DNA from: an uncultured Eubacterium sp.
GTDB lineage: Bacteria; Bacillota; Clostridia; Lachnospirales; Lachnospiraceae
Direction of reading: 5' to 3'
DNA: 15,961 bases
NCBI GenBank assembly: GCA_905236735.1
Contig: CAJOOU010000149.1
Coordinates: forward strand, 1-15,961
Shown: piece by piece, positions 6,031-13,471 of the stretch
How positions within the stretch are numbered: position 1 is the stretch's first letter
Layout of the letters: each line of letters opens with the position of its first letter
Program-made: the position numbers and the translations under genes
Notes under the pieces: generated by a model
Told to the model about the DNA's origin: nothing
The model's input: the letters and a program-made list of their open reading frames with translations, nothing else
Databases searched by the model: none

Positions 6031-7050
6031 TTAATTAAAAGGAATAATCAGATGTGCAAATCTGAATCCTATTATTCCAAGTTCCCTGCCGCATTTGCCG
6101 GGAAGATTGACAAAGGTTGCAATTGATGCCCTTCTTATTATTACCGCCATCTTGCGGTTATACCTGTAAAGCTCCCGCCACATATCGTTTATCATCTTCT
6201 CCGCCTCGTCCGTACGGTTGAGTCTGGTAAATATGGTTGCCAGAGCCATCATAAACTTGATTTCGTGATACAGGTATTTAACCAGTCTCGGCTTTGTAGC
6301 CTTAAGTTTCTCAAGGTCATGAGCCTTGAATATCTCTTTGGATACCAGTATCTGATGTGAGCAGCGTTTCTTTAGACTCTCCTCAGATACAGACTGGTTT
6401 TCCCTGCCTATAAGATAATAATAAAAATCCTCATTCAGATATACAATTTTTTCCACATAAGGCAGAGGATAATAAGCAAACAGGTTGTCTTCGTAGAATG
6501 TATGCTTCGGAAGAACCACACCGCACTCTCTCAGAATTTCCGTCCTGTAGAGATTTGAATGCATAGTCATATACTGCCACGGCTTAAATCTTTTTACATC
6601 ATCCCAGCCGCAGGTCACCTTTTCCGGGAATGCATTTTTATATCTGATTACTCTTGTAACGCCCTTTCCCTTGGTATAATAAACATAGTTACATACCATA
6701 AGATCAATTCCTCCGGTAGTTTCCGCAGCCTTAAGGCGCTTTATTACCGCCTTTAATGCCTTTTCTCCTACCCAGTCATCTGAATCGACCACCTTAAAAT
6801 ATTTACCTTTAGCCTCACGGAGCCCATGATTGATACCTTCGCCATGTCCGCCGTTTTCCTGTGTAAGCACCCTTACTATATCAGGATATTTTTCGGCATA
6901 CGCAGCTGCAATCTCTCCTGTCTTATCCGTAGAGCCGTCATTTACGATTAGGATTTCCGCATCATCTCCGGCCTTAAGCAGGCTGTCCACACAAATATGC
7001 AAATAATCTTCCGAATTATAACTCGGAACTACAAATGTTATTAATTTCAT
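6031..7050 (-). CDS. Glycosyltransferase family 2 protein
   Basis: A 339-aa GT-A fold transferase that moves a sugar from a nucleotide donor to an acceptor, likely a cell-surface glycan. Family marks: the N-terminus MKLITFVVPSYNSEDYL, NDGS at 37-40, the metal-binding DSDD at 89-92 and the likely catalytic-base region FYEDNL at 185-190. There is no clear membrane anchor. The ATG at 7050 gives the family's standard N-terminus, which forces a 35-bp overlap with the end of the large ATPase gene; GGAAG lies upstream as a weak ribosome site. Donor and acceptor cannot be told from sequence. Its link to the ATPase gene is by position only. Confidence 0.9.
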   Translation of the reverse strand: MKLITFVVPSYNSEDYLHICVDSLLKAGDDAEILIVNDGSTDKTGEIAAAYAEKYPDIVRVLTQENGGHGEGINHGLREAKGKYFKVVDSDDWVGEKALKAVIKRLKAAETTGGIDLMVCNYVYYTKGKGVTRVIRYKNAFPEKVTCGWDDVKRFKPWQYMTMHSNLYRTEILRECGVVLPKHTFYEDNLFAYYPLPYVEKIVYLNEDFYYYLIGRENQSVSEESLKKRCSHQILVSKEIFKAHDLEKLKATKPRLVKYLYHEIKFMMALATIFTRLNRTDEAEKMINDMWRELYRYNRKMAVIIRRASIATFVNLPGKCGRELGIIGFRFAHLIIPFN

Positions 7051-10000
7051 CTTTAGCCACTTCCATCATTAGTTTTATTCTGTTTAACTGATTTACCTTG
7101 CTTGCACTTGCATCATAGTCTATCGCAACTATATTTGCCTTTGGGTAAAGACTCTTGACCTTCTTTACTATACCTTTGCCCACAATATGGTTGGGCAGGC
7201 ACCCGAACGGCTGCACGCAAACTATATTATTAACCTTTTCTTTTATTAAGTCAATTACTTCTCCCGGCAAAAACCATCCTTCACCGCACTGGTTGCCAAG
7301 CTGCAGCACCTTTTCACCGTCTTTTCTGATCTCTTCCAAAGTAGAAGACGGTTTAAAATGTTTACTTGCATTAAGCTGTCTTACCACATCGCGTCTTACA
7401 AAATCCGTTACAAACAAAAGTACATCCACCAGATGTGCCGCCATTTTGCTTTTACCAAAGACCTGTGCCCTGTATTTGGCATTCCAGAAACAATACTCAA
7501 GGAATTCTATCACATCCGGTACCACAACCTCTGCTCCCTGGGCTTCAATAAGGTCTGAAAGGTGATTATTGGCCATCGGCATATATTTTACCAGCACCTC
7601 GCCTACTATGCCGACCTTTACTATTCTGGCATCCTCATCAATTGTAATAGCGTCAAACTCTGATATCATCTTTCTGCAGTTTTTCTTGAGGTTTCTCCAG
7701 TTTATGCCTTTTTTCGCCACATCGGCCTTACATATTTCCACCCATTTATCGTAGAGCCTGTTTGTATCTCCCTTTGTTATCTCATAAGGCCTCATCCTGT
7801 GGGATATCTTTGAAAGCACATCTCCGTATATAAGACATTTGATAATCTTGAGCAGAATCTTAACGCTTATCTTAAATCCGCTCTGAGTCTCCATACCGTT
7901 GGGATTGGCGGATATTACAGGTATGTGTCCGTATCCTGCCTCCGAGAGAGCTTTTCTGATAAAGCCCACATAGTTGGACGCCCTGCATCCTCCTCCGGTC
8001 TGTGCCATTACCACAGCCAGCCGGTCGGTATCGTATTTTCCGCTCATTACCTCTGCCAGAATCTGACCTGTAGTAATTATGCACGGATAGCAGGTATCAT
8101 TATTTACATATTTTACGCCCATATCATAGACTTCCTGACCCTCGTTCCACATCATAACGAAGTTAAAGCCTTCCGACCTTAGCGCCGCCTCCATAAAATC
8201 AAAATGAGGAGTTATCATTCCCGGGCAGAGTATTGTATATTTGTCTTCCTGCATTTTGGCAGTATACTCAACCCTCATATAGTCCCCGGGCTTAACAAGT
8301 TTCTTGGCTGCGTCTTTTTTTCTCTCCTTTAAGGCCGCAATCATGGAGCGTACCCTTATTCTGGCTGCGCCCAGATTGTTTACCTCATCAATCTTAAGCA
8401 AAGTATACATTTTGCCGCTCTGCTCGCACAGCTCCGATACCTGGTCTACCGTTACAGCGTCCACTCCGCATCCAAAGGAATTCAGCTGCACAATCTCAAG
8501 ATCGTCCCTTGTAGCCGCATACTGAGCAGCAGCATAGAGCCTTGAATGGTATACCCACTGGTTTGTGCTGCGAAGTTTAACACCTTCGCCTGCAAGTCCG
8601 GCTACAGCATCTTCGGTAAGTACCGCAAGTCCGTACCCCTGTATCATCTTGGCTATGCCATGGTTTATTTCAGGGTCCAGATGATAAGGTCTTCCTATGA
8701 GAAGAGCTCCCGTTCTGCCCTTTTTCTCCATCCATCTTAAGGTCTCTCGTCCTTTATTCAGAATATCTTCCTTGCACCGTAAAAGTTCCTTCCATGCTTT
8801 ATGACACGCAGACCTTACTTCTCCGCCGCTTATGTTCCAGTTTTCCTTTACTATCTCACAAAGCCTGTTTGACAGGATTTCCTCATTTTCAAATGAAATA
8901 AAAGGATTTATATAGTTCACATTTTTGTCTGTCAGACCATCCACATTGTTTCTGATATTTTCCGGATATGAGATGACAATAGGACAGTTATATATATTCT
9001 GCGTCTTTCTGCCCTCATCCCTCTCATAAAATACGCAGGGATAAAATATAGTCTTAACTCCGGATTTTATCAGCCACTCAATATGCCCATGCACTATTTT
9101 GGCCGGATAACACTGCGACTCACTCGGAATGGTATCCATACCGGCCTCATACATTTTCCTTGTAGTAAAAGGCGACAACACCACCCTGAATCCGAGTTCT
9201 TTAAAAAATACCGCCCAAAACGGATAATTTTCATACATATTGAGCGCTCTCGGTAAACCAATCTCTCCCATAGGAGCCTTGTTTTCCGGCAGCGGCTCAT
9301 ACGAAAAAATCCTCTCCAGCTTGTATTCAAACAGATTAGGAGCCTCATCTTTTGCTGCTGCGCCTTTAAGCGCCTTCTCACAGCGGTTACCGCTTATATA
9401 TCTTTTACCGTCTCCGAAATGATTCACCGTCAGACGGCATTTATTTTCACAGCCTTTGCAATGCGTTGTGCTCGTTTTATATGTAAAAGCCCTGATTTTT
9501 TCATAGGATAGTGTTGTACTTTTATCCCCTGCTCTGTCTCTGGCAATGAGAGCAGCGCCGAATGCGCCCATTATGCCTGATATTTCAGGTCTTACTACCT
9601 CTCTTCCGCTCACTATTTCAAAGGCCTTAAGCACGGCGTCGTTGTAGAATGTGCCGCCCTGCACCACTATCTTCTTTCCGAGCTTTTCCGCGTCGCGAAG
9701 CTTGATTACCTTAAAGAGCGCATTCTTTACTACAGAATACGCCAGTCCCGCCGCGATATCAGACACCTTGGCGCCTTCCTTCTGCGCCTGCTTGACATTG
9801 GAATTCATAAACACGGTGCATCTGGTACCAAGGTCCACCGGACTTTCCGACCTGATTGCAATATCGGCAAACTCGGCAGCGTTATATCCGAGTGACTTTG
9901 CAAACTGCTCAAGGAACGACCCACACCCCGACGAGCACGCCTCGTTAAGTACAATTGAGTCCACATAGCCATCTTTAAGCATTATACACTTCATATCCTG

Positions 10001-11260
10001 GCCGCCGATATCTATAATACTTGATACATCCGGCACAAAGAACCTGGCAGCGTAGGTATGGGCTATGGTTTCCACCTCTCCCTCATCCAGGGCAAAGGCA
10101 TTTTTTAAAAGAGCCTCGCCGTATCCTGTCGCACAGCTTCTTGCAATACGGGCCTTCGGGTTCATCAGGCTCATCATCTCCATAAGATGCTCTCTGGCTA
10201 TCTCAAGAGGACTGCCCATATTACCGCCGTAGTAAGAATATAAAAGTTCTCCTTCTTCAGACAAAAGAACTATCTTTATAGTGGTAGAACCGCCGTCTAT
10301 ACCCAGATAACAGTTCCCCTCATACTTTGATATATCTCCCCTTGCCACATCATATGCCGACTGTCTCCTTTTAAAAGCCGTATACTCTTCTTCGCTCTTA
10401 AACGGCGGCTCCAGAATATTCATATCACCTGCAACAGTTCCGAGACCTTCTATCTTTTCTATAAGGCTCTCAAGCACAATTTCTCTATGTTCCTTTGCCT
10501 TATACGATGCGCCTAATGCAGCATACAAATGCGCATTTTCGGGGCAGTTTTCCATATCTTCTCCGAGATTTAATGTCCTTGAAAACGCCGCCCTGAGCTC
10601 TGTAAGAAAGTGAAGCGGACCTCCGAGATATACCACCCTTCCTTTTATCTTGCGTCCGCACGCGAGACCTGATATAGTCTGATTTACCACAGCCTGAAGC
10701 ACACTTGCCGCCAAATCCTCCCTCGCTGCTCCATCATTTATAAGAGGCTGGATATCACTTTTGGCAAACACGCCGCATCTCGCCGCTATGGGATATATAT
10801 CCTTGTAATCTTTGGCAAGTTCGTTTATTCCGTCCGCATCTGTCTGCATAAGAGCAGCCATCTGATCAATGAATGCTCCCGTGCCTCCGGCACAGATACC
10901 GTTCATCCTCTGCTCAACTCCGCCTGTCAGGTAAATAATTTTAGCATCCTCTCCTCCGAGTTCTATGACGACATCTGTATCCGGATACTCATTTTTTACA
11001 GCAAAAGAAACAGCCACTACCTCCTGCACAAAGGTTGTGTCTGTCATTTCCGTAAGTCTAAGGCCTCCGCTTCCCGTCACTGCCAAAAAACATTCATTAA
11101 TATTAAGAGATGCATAAATTTCTTTAAGCATCTCTACTACGGTCTCGCGGACATTTGAATAATGTCTCTTGTAATTACTGTACTGTATTTTATTTTCTTC
11201 ACTCAAAACCACGACCTTAACGGTCGTGGATCCGATATCAATTCCAATTGATTTTTTCAT
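7016..11260 (-). CDS. Fused acyl-CoA dehydratase activase (two BadF/HgdC-type ATPase domains) with DUF2229 and HgdB-like regions
   Basis: A 1414-aa cytoplasmic protein. Domain 1 (about 4-255): ATP loops DIGST (8-12) and LGGEDAKI (101-108), Cys123 and Cys162. Domain 2 (about 318-575): DGGST (322-326), DIGGQDMK (417-424), Cys442 and Cys481. In HgdC-type activators this Cys pair holds a [4Fe-4S] cluster at the dimer interface; the 39-residue spacing is kept in both copies, so the tandem could fold as an internal dimer. A linker has C601, C604, C608 and C627. A DUF2229 region (about 665-880; C717, C742, C759) and HgdB-like regions follow (C931, TCYPC 1056-1060, GGGC 1089-1092, C1325, C1348, C1354). 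Known relatives drive ATP-dependent electron transfer to Fe-S enzymes; the substrate of this fused type is unknown. I chose MKKSIG as the start: the TTG 36 bases upstream would overlap the likely promoter. No ribosome site is seen. Confidence 0.9.
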   Translation of the reverse strand: MKKSIGIDIGSTTVKVVVLSEENKIQYSNYKRHYSNVRETVVEMLKEIYASLNINECFLAVTGSGGLRLTEMTDTTFVQEVVAVSFAVKNEYPDTDVVIELGGEDAKIIYLTGGVEQRMNGICAGGTGAFIDQMAALMQTDADGINELAKDYKDIYPIAARCGVFAKSDIQPLINDGAAREDLAASVLQAVVNQTISGLACGRKIKGRVVYLGGPLHFLTELRAAFSRTLNLGEDMENCPENAHLYAALGASYKAKEHREIVLESLIEKIEGLGTVAGDMNILEPPFKSEEEYTAFKRRQSAYDVARGDISKYEGNCYLGIDGGSTTIKIVLLSEEGELLYSYYGGNMGSPLEIAREHLMEMMSLMNPKARIARSCATGYGEALLKNAFALDEGEVETIAHTYAARFFVPDVSSIIDIGGQDMKCIMLKDGYVDSIVLNEACSSGCGSFLEQFAKSLGYNAAEFADIAIRSESPVDLGTRCTVFMNSNVKQAQKEGAKVSDIAAGLAYSVVKNALFKVIKLRDAEKLGKKIVVQGGTFYNDAVLKAFEIVSGREVVRPEISGIMGAFGAALIARDRAGDKSTTLSYEKIRAFTYKTSTTHCKGCENKCRLTVNHFGDGKRYISGNRCEKALKGAAAKDEAPNLFEYKLERIFSYEPLPENKAPMGEIGLPRALNMYENYPFWAVFFKELGFRVVLSPFTTRKMYEAGMDTIPSESQCYPAKIVHGHIEWLIKSGVKTIFYPCVFYERDEGRKTQNIYNCPIVISYPENIRNNVDGLTDKNVNYINPFISFENEEILSNRLCEIVKENWNISGGEVRSACHKAWKELLRCKEDILNKGRETLRWMEKKGRTGALLIGRPYHLDPEINHGIAKMIQGYGLAVLTEDAVAGLAGEGVKLRSTNQWVYHSRLYAAAQYAATRDDLEIVQLNSFGCGVDAVTVDQVSELCEQSGKMYTLLKIDEVNNLGAARIRVRSMIAALKERKKDAAKKLVKPGDYMRVEYTAKMQEDKYTILCPGMITPHFDFMEAALRSEGFNFVMMWNEGQEVYDMGVKYVNNDTCYPCIITTGQILAEVMSGKYDTDRLAVVMAQTGGGCRASNYVGFIRKALSEAGYGHIPVISANPNGMETQSGFKISVKILLKIIKCLIYGDVLSKISHRMRPYEITKGDTNRLYDKWVEICKADVAKKGINWRNLKKNCRKMISEFDAITIDEDARIVKVGIVGEVLVKYMPMANNHLSDLIEAQGAEVVVPDVIEFLEYCFWNAKYRAQVFGKSKMAAHLVDVLLFVTDFVRRDVVRQLNASKHFKPSSTLEEIRKDGEKVLQLGNQCGEGWFLPGEVIDLIKEKVNNIVCVQPFGCLPNHIVGKGIVKKVKSLYPKANIVAIDYDASASKVNQLNRIKLMMEVAKDEINNICSSEL

Positions 11261-11268
11261 ACTAATCA

Positions 11269-11296
11269 ATTGTACCCAAATTATATAAAAAGTCAA
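11269..11296 (-). promoter_or_regulatory. Candidate promoter of the large ATPase gene, placed almost on the start codon
   Basis: On the minus strand TTGACT (11291-11296) is followed after 16 bp by TACAAT (11269-11274), which ends 8 bases before the ATG at 11260. Transcription from it would start within a few bases of the ATG. A second possible -10 (TATAAT) lies in the spacer but has only a poor -35. Confidence 0.5.
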
Positions 11297-11316
11297 CCAA
11301 AAACAACGCTACACTT

Positions 11317-11961
11317 TTACAGTATTGTACCATCGTTTTTTCCTTCGGCGCACACCCAGGTAGTGCCTTCCTTAGTGTGAACCTGTACATCTTTGTATCC
11401 GGCCTCTTTTAGAAGCTGTTCGAACCTTTCAAGAGTAGGATTGTAGAGATTATATTTTTTTATATTTTCCCTCTGATGCTCATCCAGATCCGGAGTATCG
11501 TAAATATCGGCAATAAGTAAAAATTTGCCTCCGCTCTTTAATACTCTCCTTATTTCCTTAAGTCCCTTTAGATGGTCCGGCCAGAAATAAAAAGATTCAA
11601 CCGTATATACACCATCAAAAAATTCATCACCAAACGGCAGGCTTTCAACCGATGCACAGCTTATATGAGCCCTGCCGTCTTTAATGTATCCTCTGAGGTT
11701 TTCTCCGGAAAGAGCAGCACTTGTTTCGGAATAATCTATTCCGTAGACATTTACCCTTTCATATTTATCGGCTACCCTTTTAAGGGCCATACCACTGCCG
11801 CATCCTACATCCAGAATGCTTTCATCCTCTTTAATGTCCGCAAAAGACAGCCCCCAGTCAGTTACCTGCCTGTGGCTCTCTGCCATCCTCATTAGCATAT
11901 CCTGTCCGGCCTGCCCTGTGGGGCGCGCCGGATTGCCAAGCTCTGTTATATCCTTGCCCAT
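11317..11961 (-). CDS. Class I SAM-dependent methyltransferase
   Basis: A 214-aa cytoplasmic enzyme with a Methyltransf_11-type Rossmann fold. Motif I is DVGCGSG at 51-57 (SAM binding), the acidic end of strand 2 is GIDYS at 74-78, ASVESLPFGDEFFDGV lies at 103-118, and RRVLKSGGKFLLI at 138-150. The N-terminal NPARPTGQAGQDML region supports the ATG at 11961, although AAGGA lies only one base from it. It begins 4 bp after the small membrane protein gene, so it is probably in that operon. The methyl acceptor cannot be predicted. Confidence 0.88.
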   Translation of the reverse strand: MGKDITELGNPARPTGQAGQDMLMRMAESHRQVTDWGLSFADIKEDESILDVGCGSGMALKRVADKYERVNVYGIDYSETSAALSGENLRGYIKDGRAHISCASVESLPFGDEFFDGVYTVESFYFWPDHLKGLKEIRRVLKSGGKFLLIADIYDTPDLDEHQRENIKKYNLYNPTLERFEQLLKEAGYKDVQVHTKEGTTWVCAEGKNDGTIL

Positions 11962-11965
11962 GTCC

Positions 11966-12286
11966 TTAAACCTGCTTCGTTTTATTCATTAATGTTTTTC
12001 TAAGGGTTTTGGCCGGATCCGTGATAAGTATTCTCACAATCCAGATTACAAGTCCCAGTGCAACTACCGAAAATCCCAGAAATGCATCATTCAGCATATC
12101 CGATGCTGATGGAGTAAAATAAGCTGCTCCTTCAGCTGCGTATTCGTAAACGGCATCCACGCTCCACATAAGAGCTGCTCCCCAATACATAAAGCACAAA
12201 ATTCCAAGTCTTTTGGTATCATCATTTTTAAAATACCAGAGAGCAGTACATATCACGGCGGCAAATACGGTAATAAGTAAAGTCAT
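11966..12286 (-). CDS. Small membrane protein of unknown function
   Basis: A 106-aa protein with three likely membrane segments (about 2-18, 27-46, 66-88). Between the second and third is a conserved-looking stretch around VDAVYEYAAEGAAYFTPS, and the C-terminal tail is basic (KTLRKTLMNKTKQV). The ATG shares one base with the stop of the gene before it (TAATG), indicating coupled translation. I do not recognise a named family. The partner membrane protein suggests that the two act together as a small complex, which is inference from position only. Confidence 0.75.
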   Translation of the reverse strand: MTLLITVFAAVICTALWYFKNDDTKRLGILCFMYWGAALMWSVDAVYEYAAEGAAYFTPSASDMLNDAFLGFSVVALGLVIWIVRILITDPAKTLRKTLMNKTKQV

Positions 12287-12654
12287 TATGCCTCCTTCTC
12301 CCCGCTCTTTTTACTGACTAAAGCATCTGCAACCCTGCATATGCCAAGCCATGCCACTGTAACTACTGCGGTCATTGTAACTCCGACTGTAGCCATTTCC
12401 TTAAACATCTCCATCATATCCGCGGGATTGGACATAGCGGTAAGAAACGGAAAATACGGTACAATCTCTCCATGCCATATATGTTCGAAAAGTAAAAGTG
12501 CGCATCCGCCGAAAAGCATTTCCTCAAGCCATTTAAGCTTTACGGAAAGAGGAATCTTTACCTCGGACTCCACTGTCTGCTCTTTTTTTCTAATCCTGTT
12601 TTCTGCGGTCTTTACAATAACCGCTTCAACTCCGGGTACTATAAAACATGCCAT
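12286..12654 (-). CDS. Small membrane protein of unknown function, first gene of its operon
   Basis: A 122-aa protein with a short hydrophobic N-terminus (MACFIVPGVEAVIV), a charged stretch at 18-34 and likely membrane segments around 46-71 and 87-107. The stretch at 48-66 (FGGCALLLFEHIWHGEIVP) is rich in aromatic and His residues and looks conserved. The ribosome site AAGGAGG lies eight bases before the ATG, and a promoter precedes it. It overlaps the next gene by one base. Function is unknown. Confidence 0.78.
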   Translation of the reverse strand: MACFIVPGVEAVIVKTAENRIRKKEQTVESEVKIPLSVKLKWLEEMLFGGCALLLFEHIWHGEIVPYFPFLTAMSNPADMMEMFKEMATVGVTMTAVVTVAWLGICRVADALVSKKSGEKEA

Positions 12655-12675
12655 AATAAAAACCTCCTTTTTTTT

Positions 12676-12705
12676 ATTTTATCATAGACATTTTAAGGCT
12701 GTAAA
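12676..12705 (-). promoter_or_regulatory. Promoter of the membrane protein/methyltransferase operon
   Basis: On the minus strand TTTACA (12700-12705), 18 bp, then TAAAAT (12676-12681), with TG at the extended -10 position. It lies between the yigZ stop and the strong ribosome site of the first membrane protein. The 12 bases upstream of and into the -10 match the tRNA promoter exactly. Confidence 0.6.
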
Positions 12706-12723
12706 TATACAGTATGAAACTGA

Positions 12724-13359
12724 TTAATCCGGCTTTTCATACATGCATAAATCGCCTGTCTTTATCTTTGCCGCACCGTTTGTAGCCTCTGTAACACTGT
12801 TTATAAAACTTTCCTTTTTGCCTGCCGGCACAAAAACATCCATCTCAACATTTTCCGCATATCTCGTATCCTTTATCAGAATATCTTCATTTCTTGCGAT
12901 ATACTCGATCTTGCCAAATCCGTTATAATCCGTAACTATACTGACGGGATATCCGCTCTGCATTTGTGCAATCCTGCAGGCGCCAAGTCCTGCCTTTACC
13001 GCGCCCTGATAAGCCCTCACAAGACCGCCGGTGCCAAGGAGCACACCTCCGAAATACCTTGTAACCACAACGGCCGCATTGTGCACGCCCTCTCCAATAA
13101 GCACTTCCAGCATGGGGCGTCCTGCCGTACCCGAGGGCTCTCCGTCATCGGAACACCTGCTTATTTCATTATTGTCTCCCAAAACAAAGGCGCTGCAGTT
13201 ATGACGCGCATCCCAGTATTTTTTTTTCATTTCATTAATAAAGGCGCCTGCTTCCTCTTCGCTTTCAATGCTTTTTACCGTAGCTATGAATCTGGATTTT
13301 TTTTCGACTATTTCCCCGCTTGCGCCTTCTTTAATTATCCTATATCTTTTTTCTGACAT
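12724..13359 (-). CDS. yigZ: YigZ/IMPACT family protein
   Basis: A 211-aa protein of the UPF0029 (Impact) family: GEIVEKKSRFIA at 15-26, SDDGEPSGTAGRPML at 70-84 and VVVTRYFGGVLLGTGGLVRAY at 97-117, then a DUF1949-like C-terminal domain (about 138-195). The full length is normal for bacterial YigZ. The biochemical role is not settled; eukaryotic IMPACT regulates the GCN2 kinase, which bacteria lack. The start at 13359 gives the family N-terminus; an upstream in-frame TTG would lie inside the promoter. No ribosome site precedes it. It is divergent from the penicillin-binding protein gene. Confidence 0.93.
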   Translation of the reverse strand: MSEKRYRIIKEGASGEIVEKKSRFIATVKSIESEEEAGAFINEMKKKYWDARHNCSAFVLGDNNEISRCSDDGEPSGTAGRPMLEVLIGEGVHNAAVVVTRYFGGVLLGTGGLVRAYQGAVKAGLGACRIAQMQSGYPVSIVTDYNGFGKIEYIARNEDILIKDTRYAENVEMDVFVPAGKKESFINSVTEATNGAAKIKTGDLCMYEKPD

Positions 13360-13365
13360 ATAACA

Positions 13366-13395
13366 AGTATACGCTAAAATCAGGCCGCATGGCAA
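13366..13395 (-). promoter_or_regulatory. Candidate promoter of yigZ, placed almost on the start codon
   Basis: On the minus strand TTGCCA (13390-13395), 18 bp, then TATACT (13366-13371), which ends 6 bases before the ATG. Transcription would begin at or next to the ATG. It is back to back with the promoter of the penicillin-binding protein gene. Confidence 0.55.
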
Positions 13396-13400
13396 GAACC

Positions 13401-13429
13401 TTGAATAAAATTGCCAATCATAATATAAT
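13401..13429 (+). promoter_or_regulatory. Promoter of the class A penicillin-binding protein gene
   Basis: TTGAAT (13401-13406), 17 bp, then a consensus TATAAT (13424-13429). The predicted leader is about 35 bases and includes GGAGG at 13461-13465, six bases before the ATG. Confidence 0.7.
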
Positions 13430-13471
13430 ATGTTGAGTTACAAAAATACCACTACTTCATGGAGGCTGCTT

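Noticed and set aside
12700..12715. Hairpin CTGTA-TATT-TACAG after yigZ as a terminator
   Set aside because: The stem is only 5 bp and no U run follows; it also contains part of the next operon's -35.
12341..12727. Plus-strand open frame opposite the first small membrane protein
   Set aside because: Antisense to a gene with a strong ribosome site and promoter; no domain in the product.
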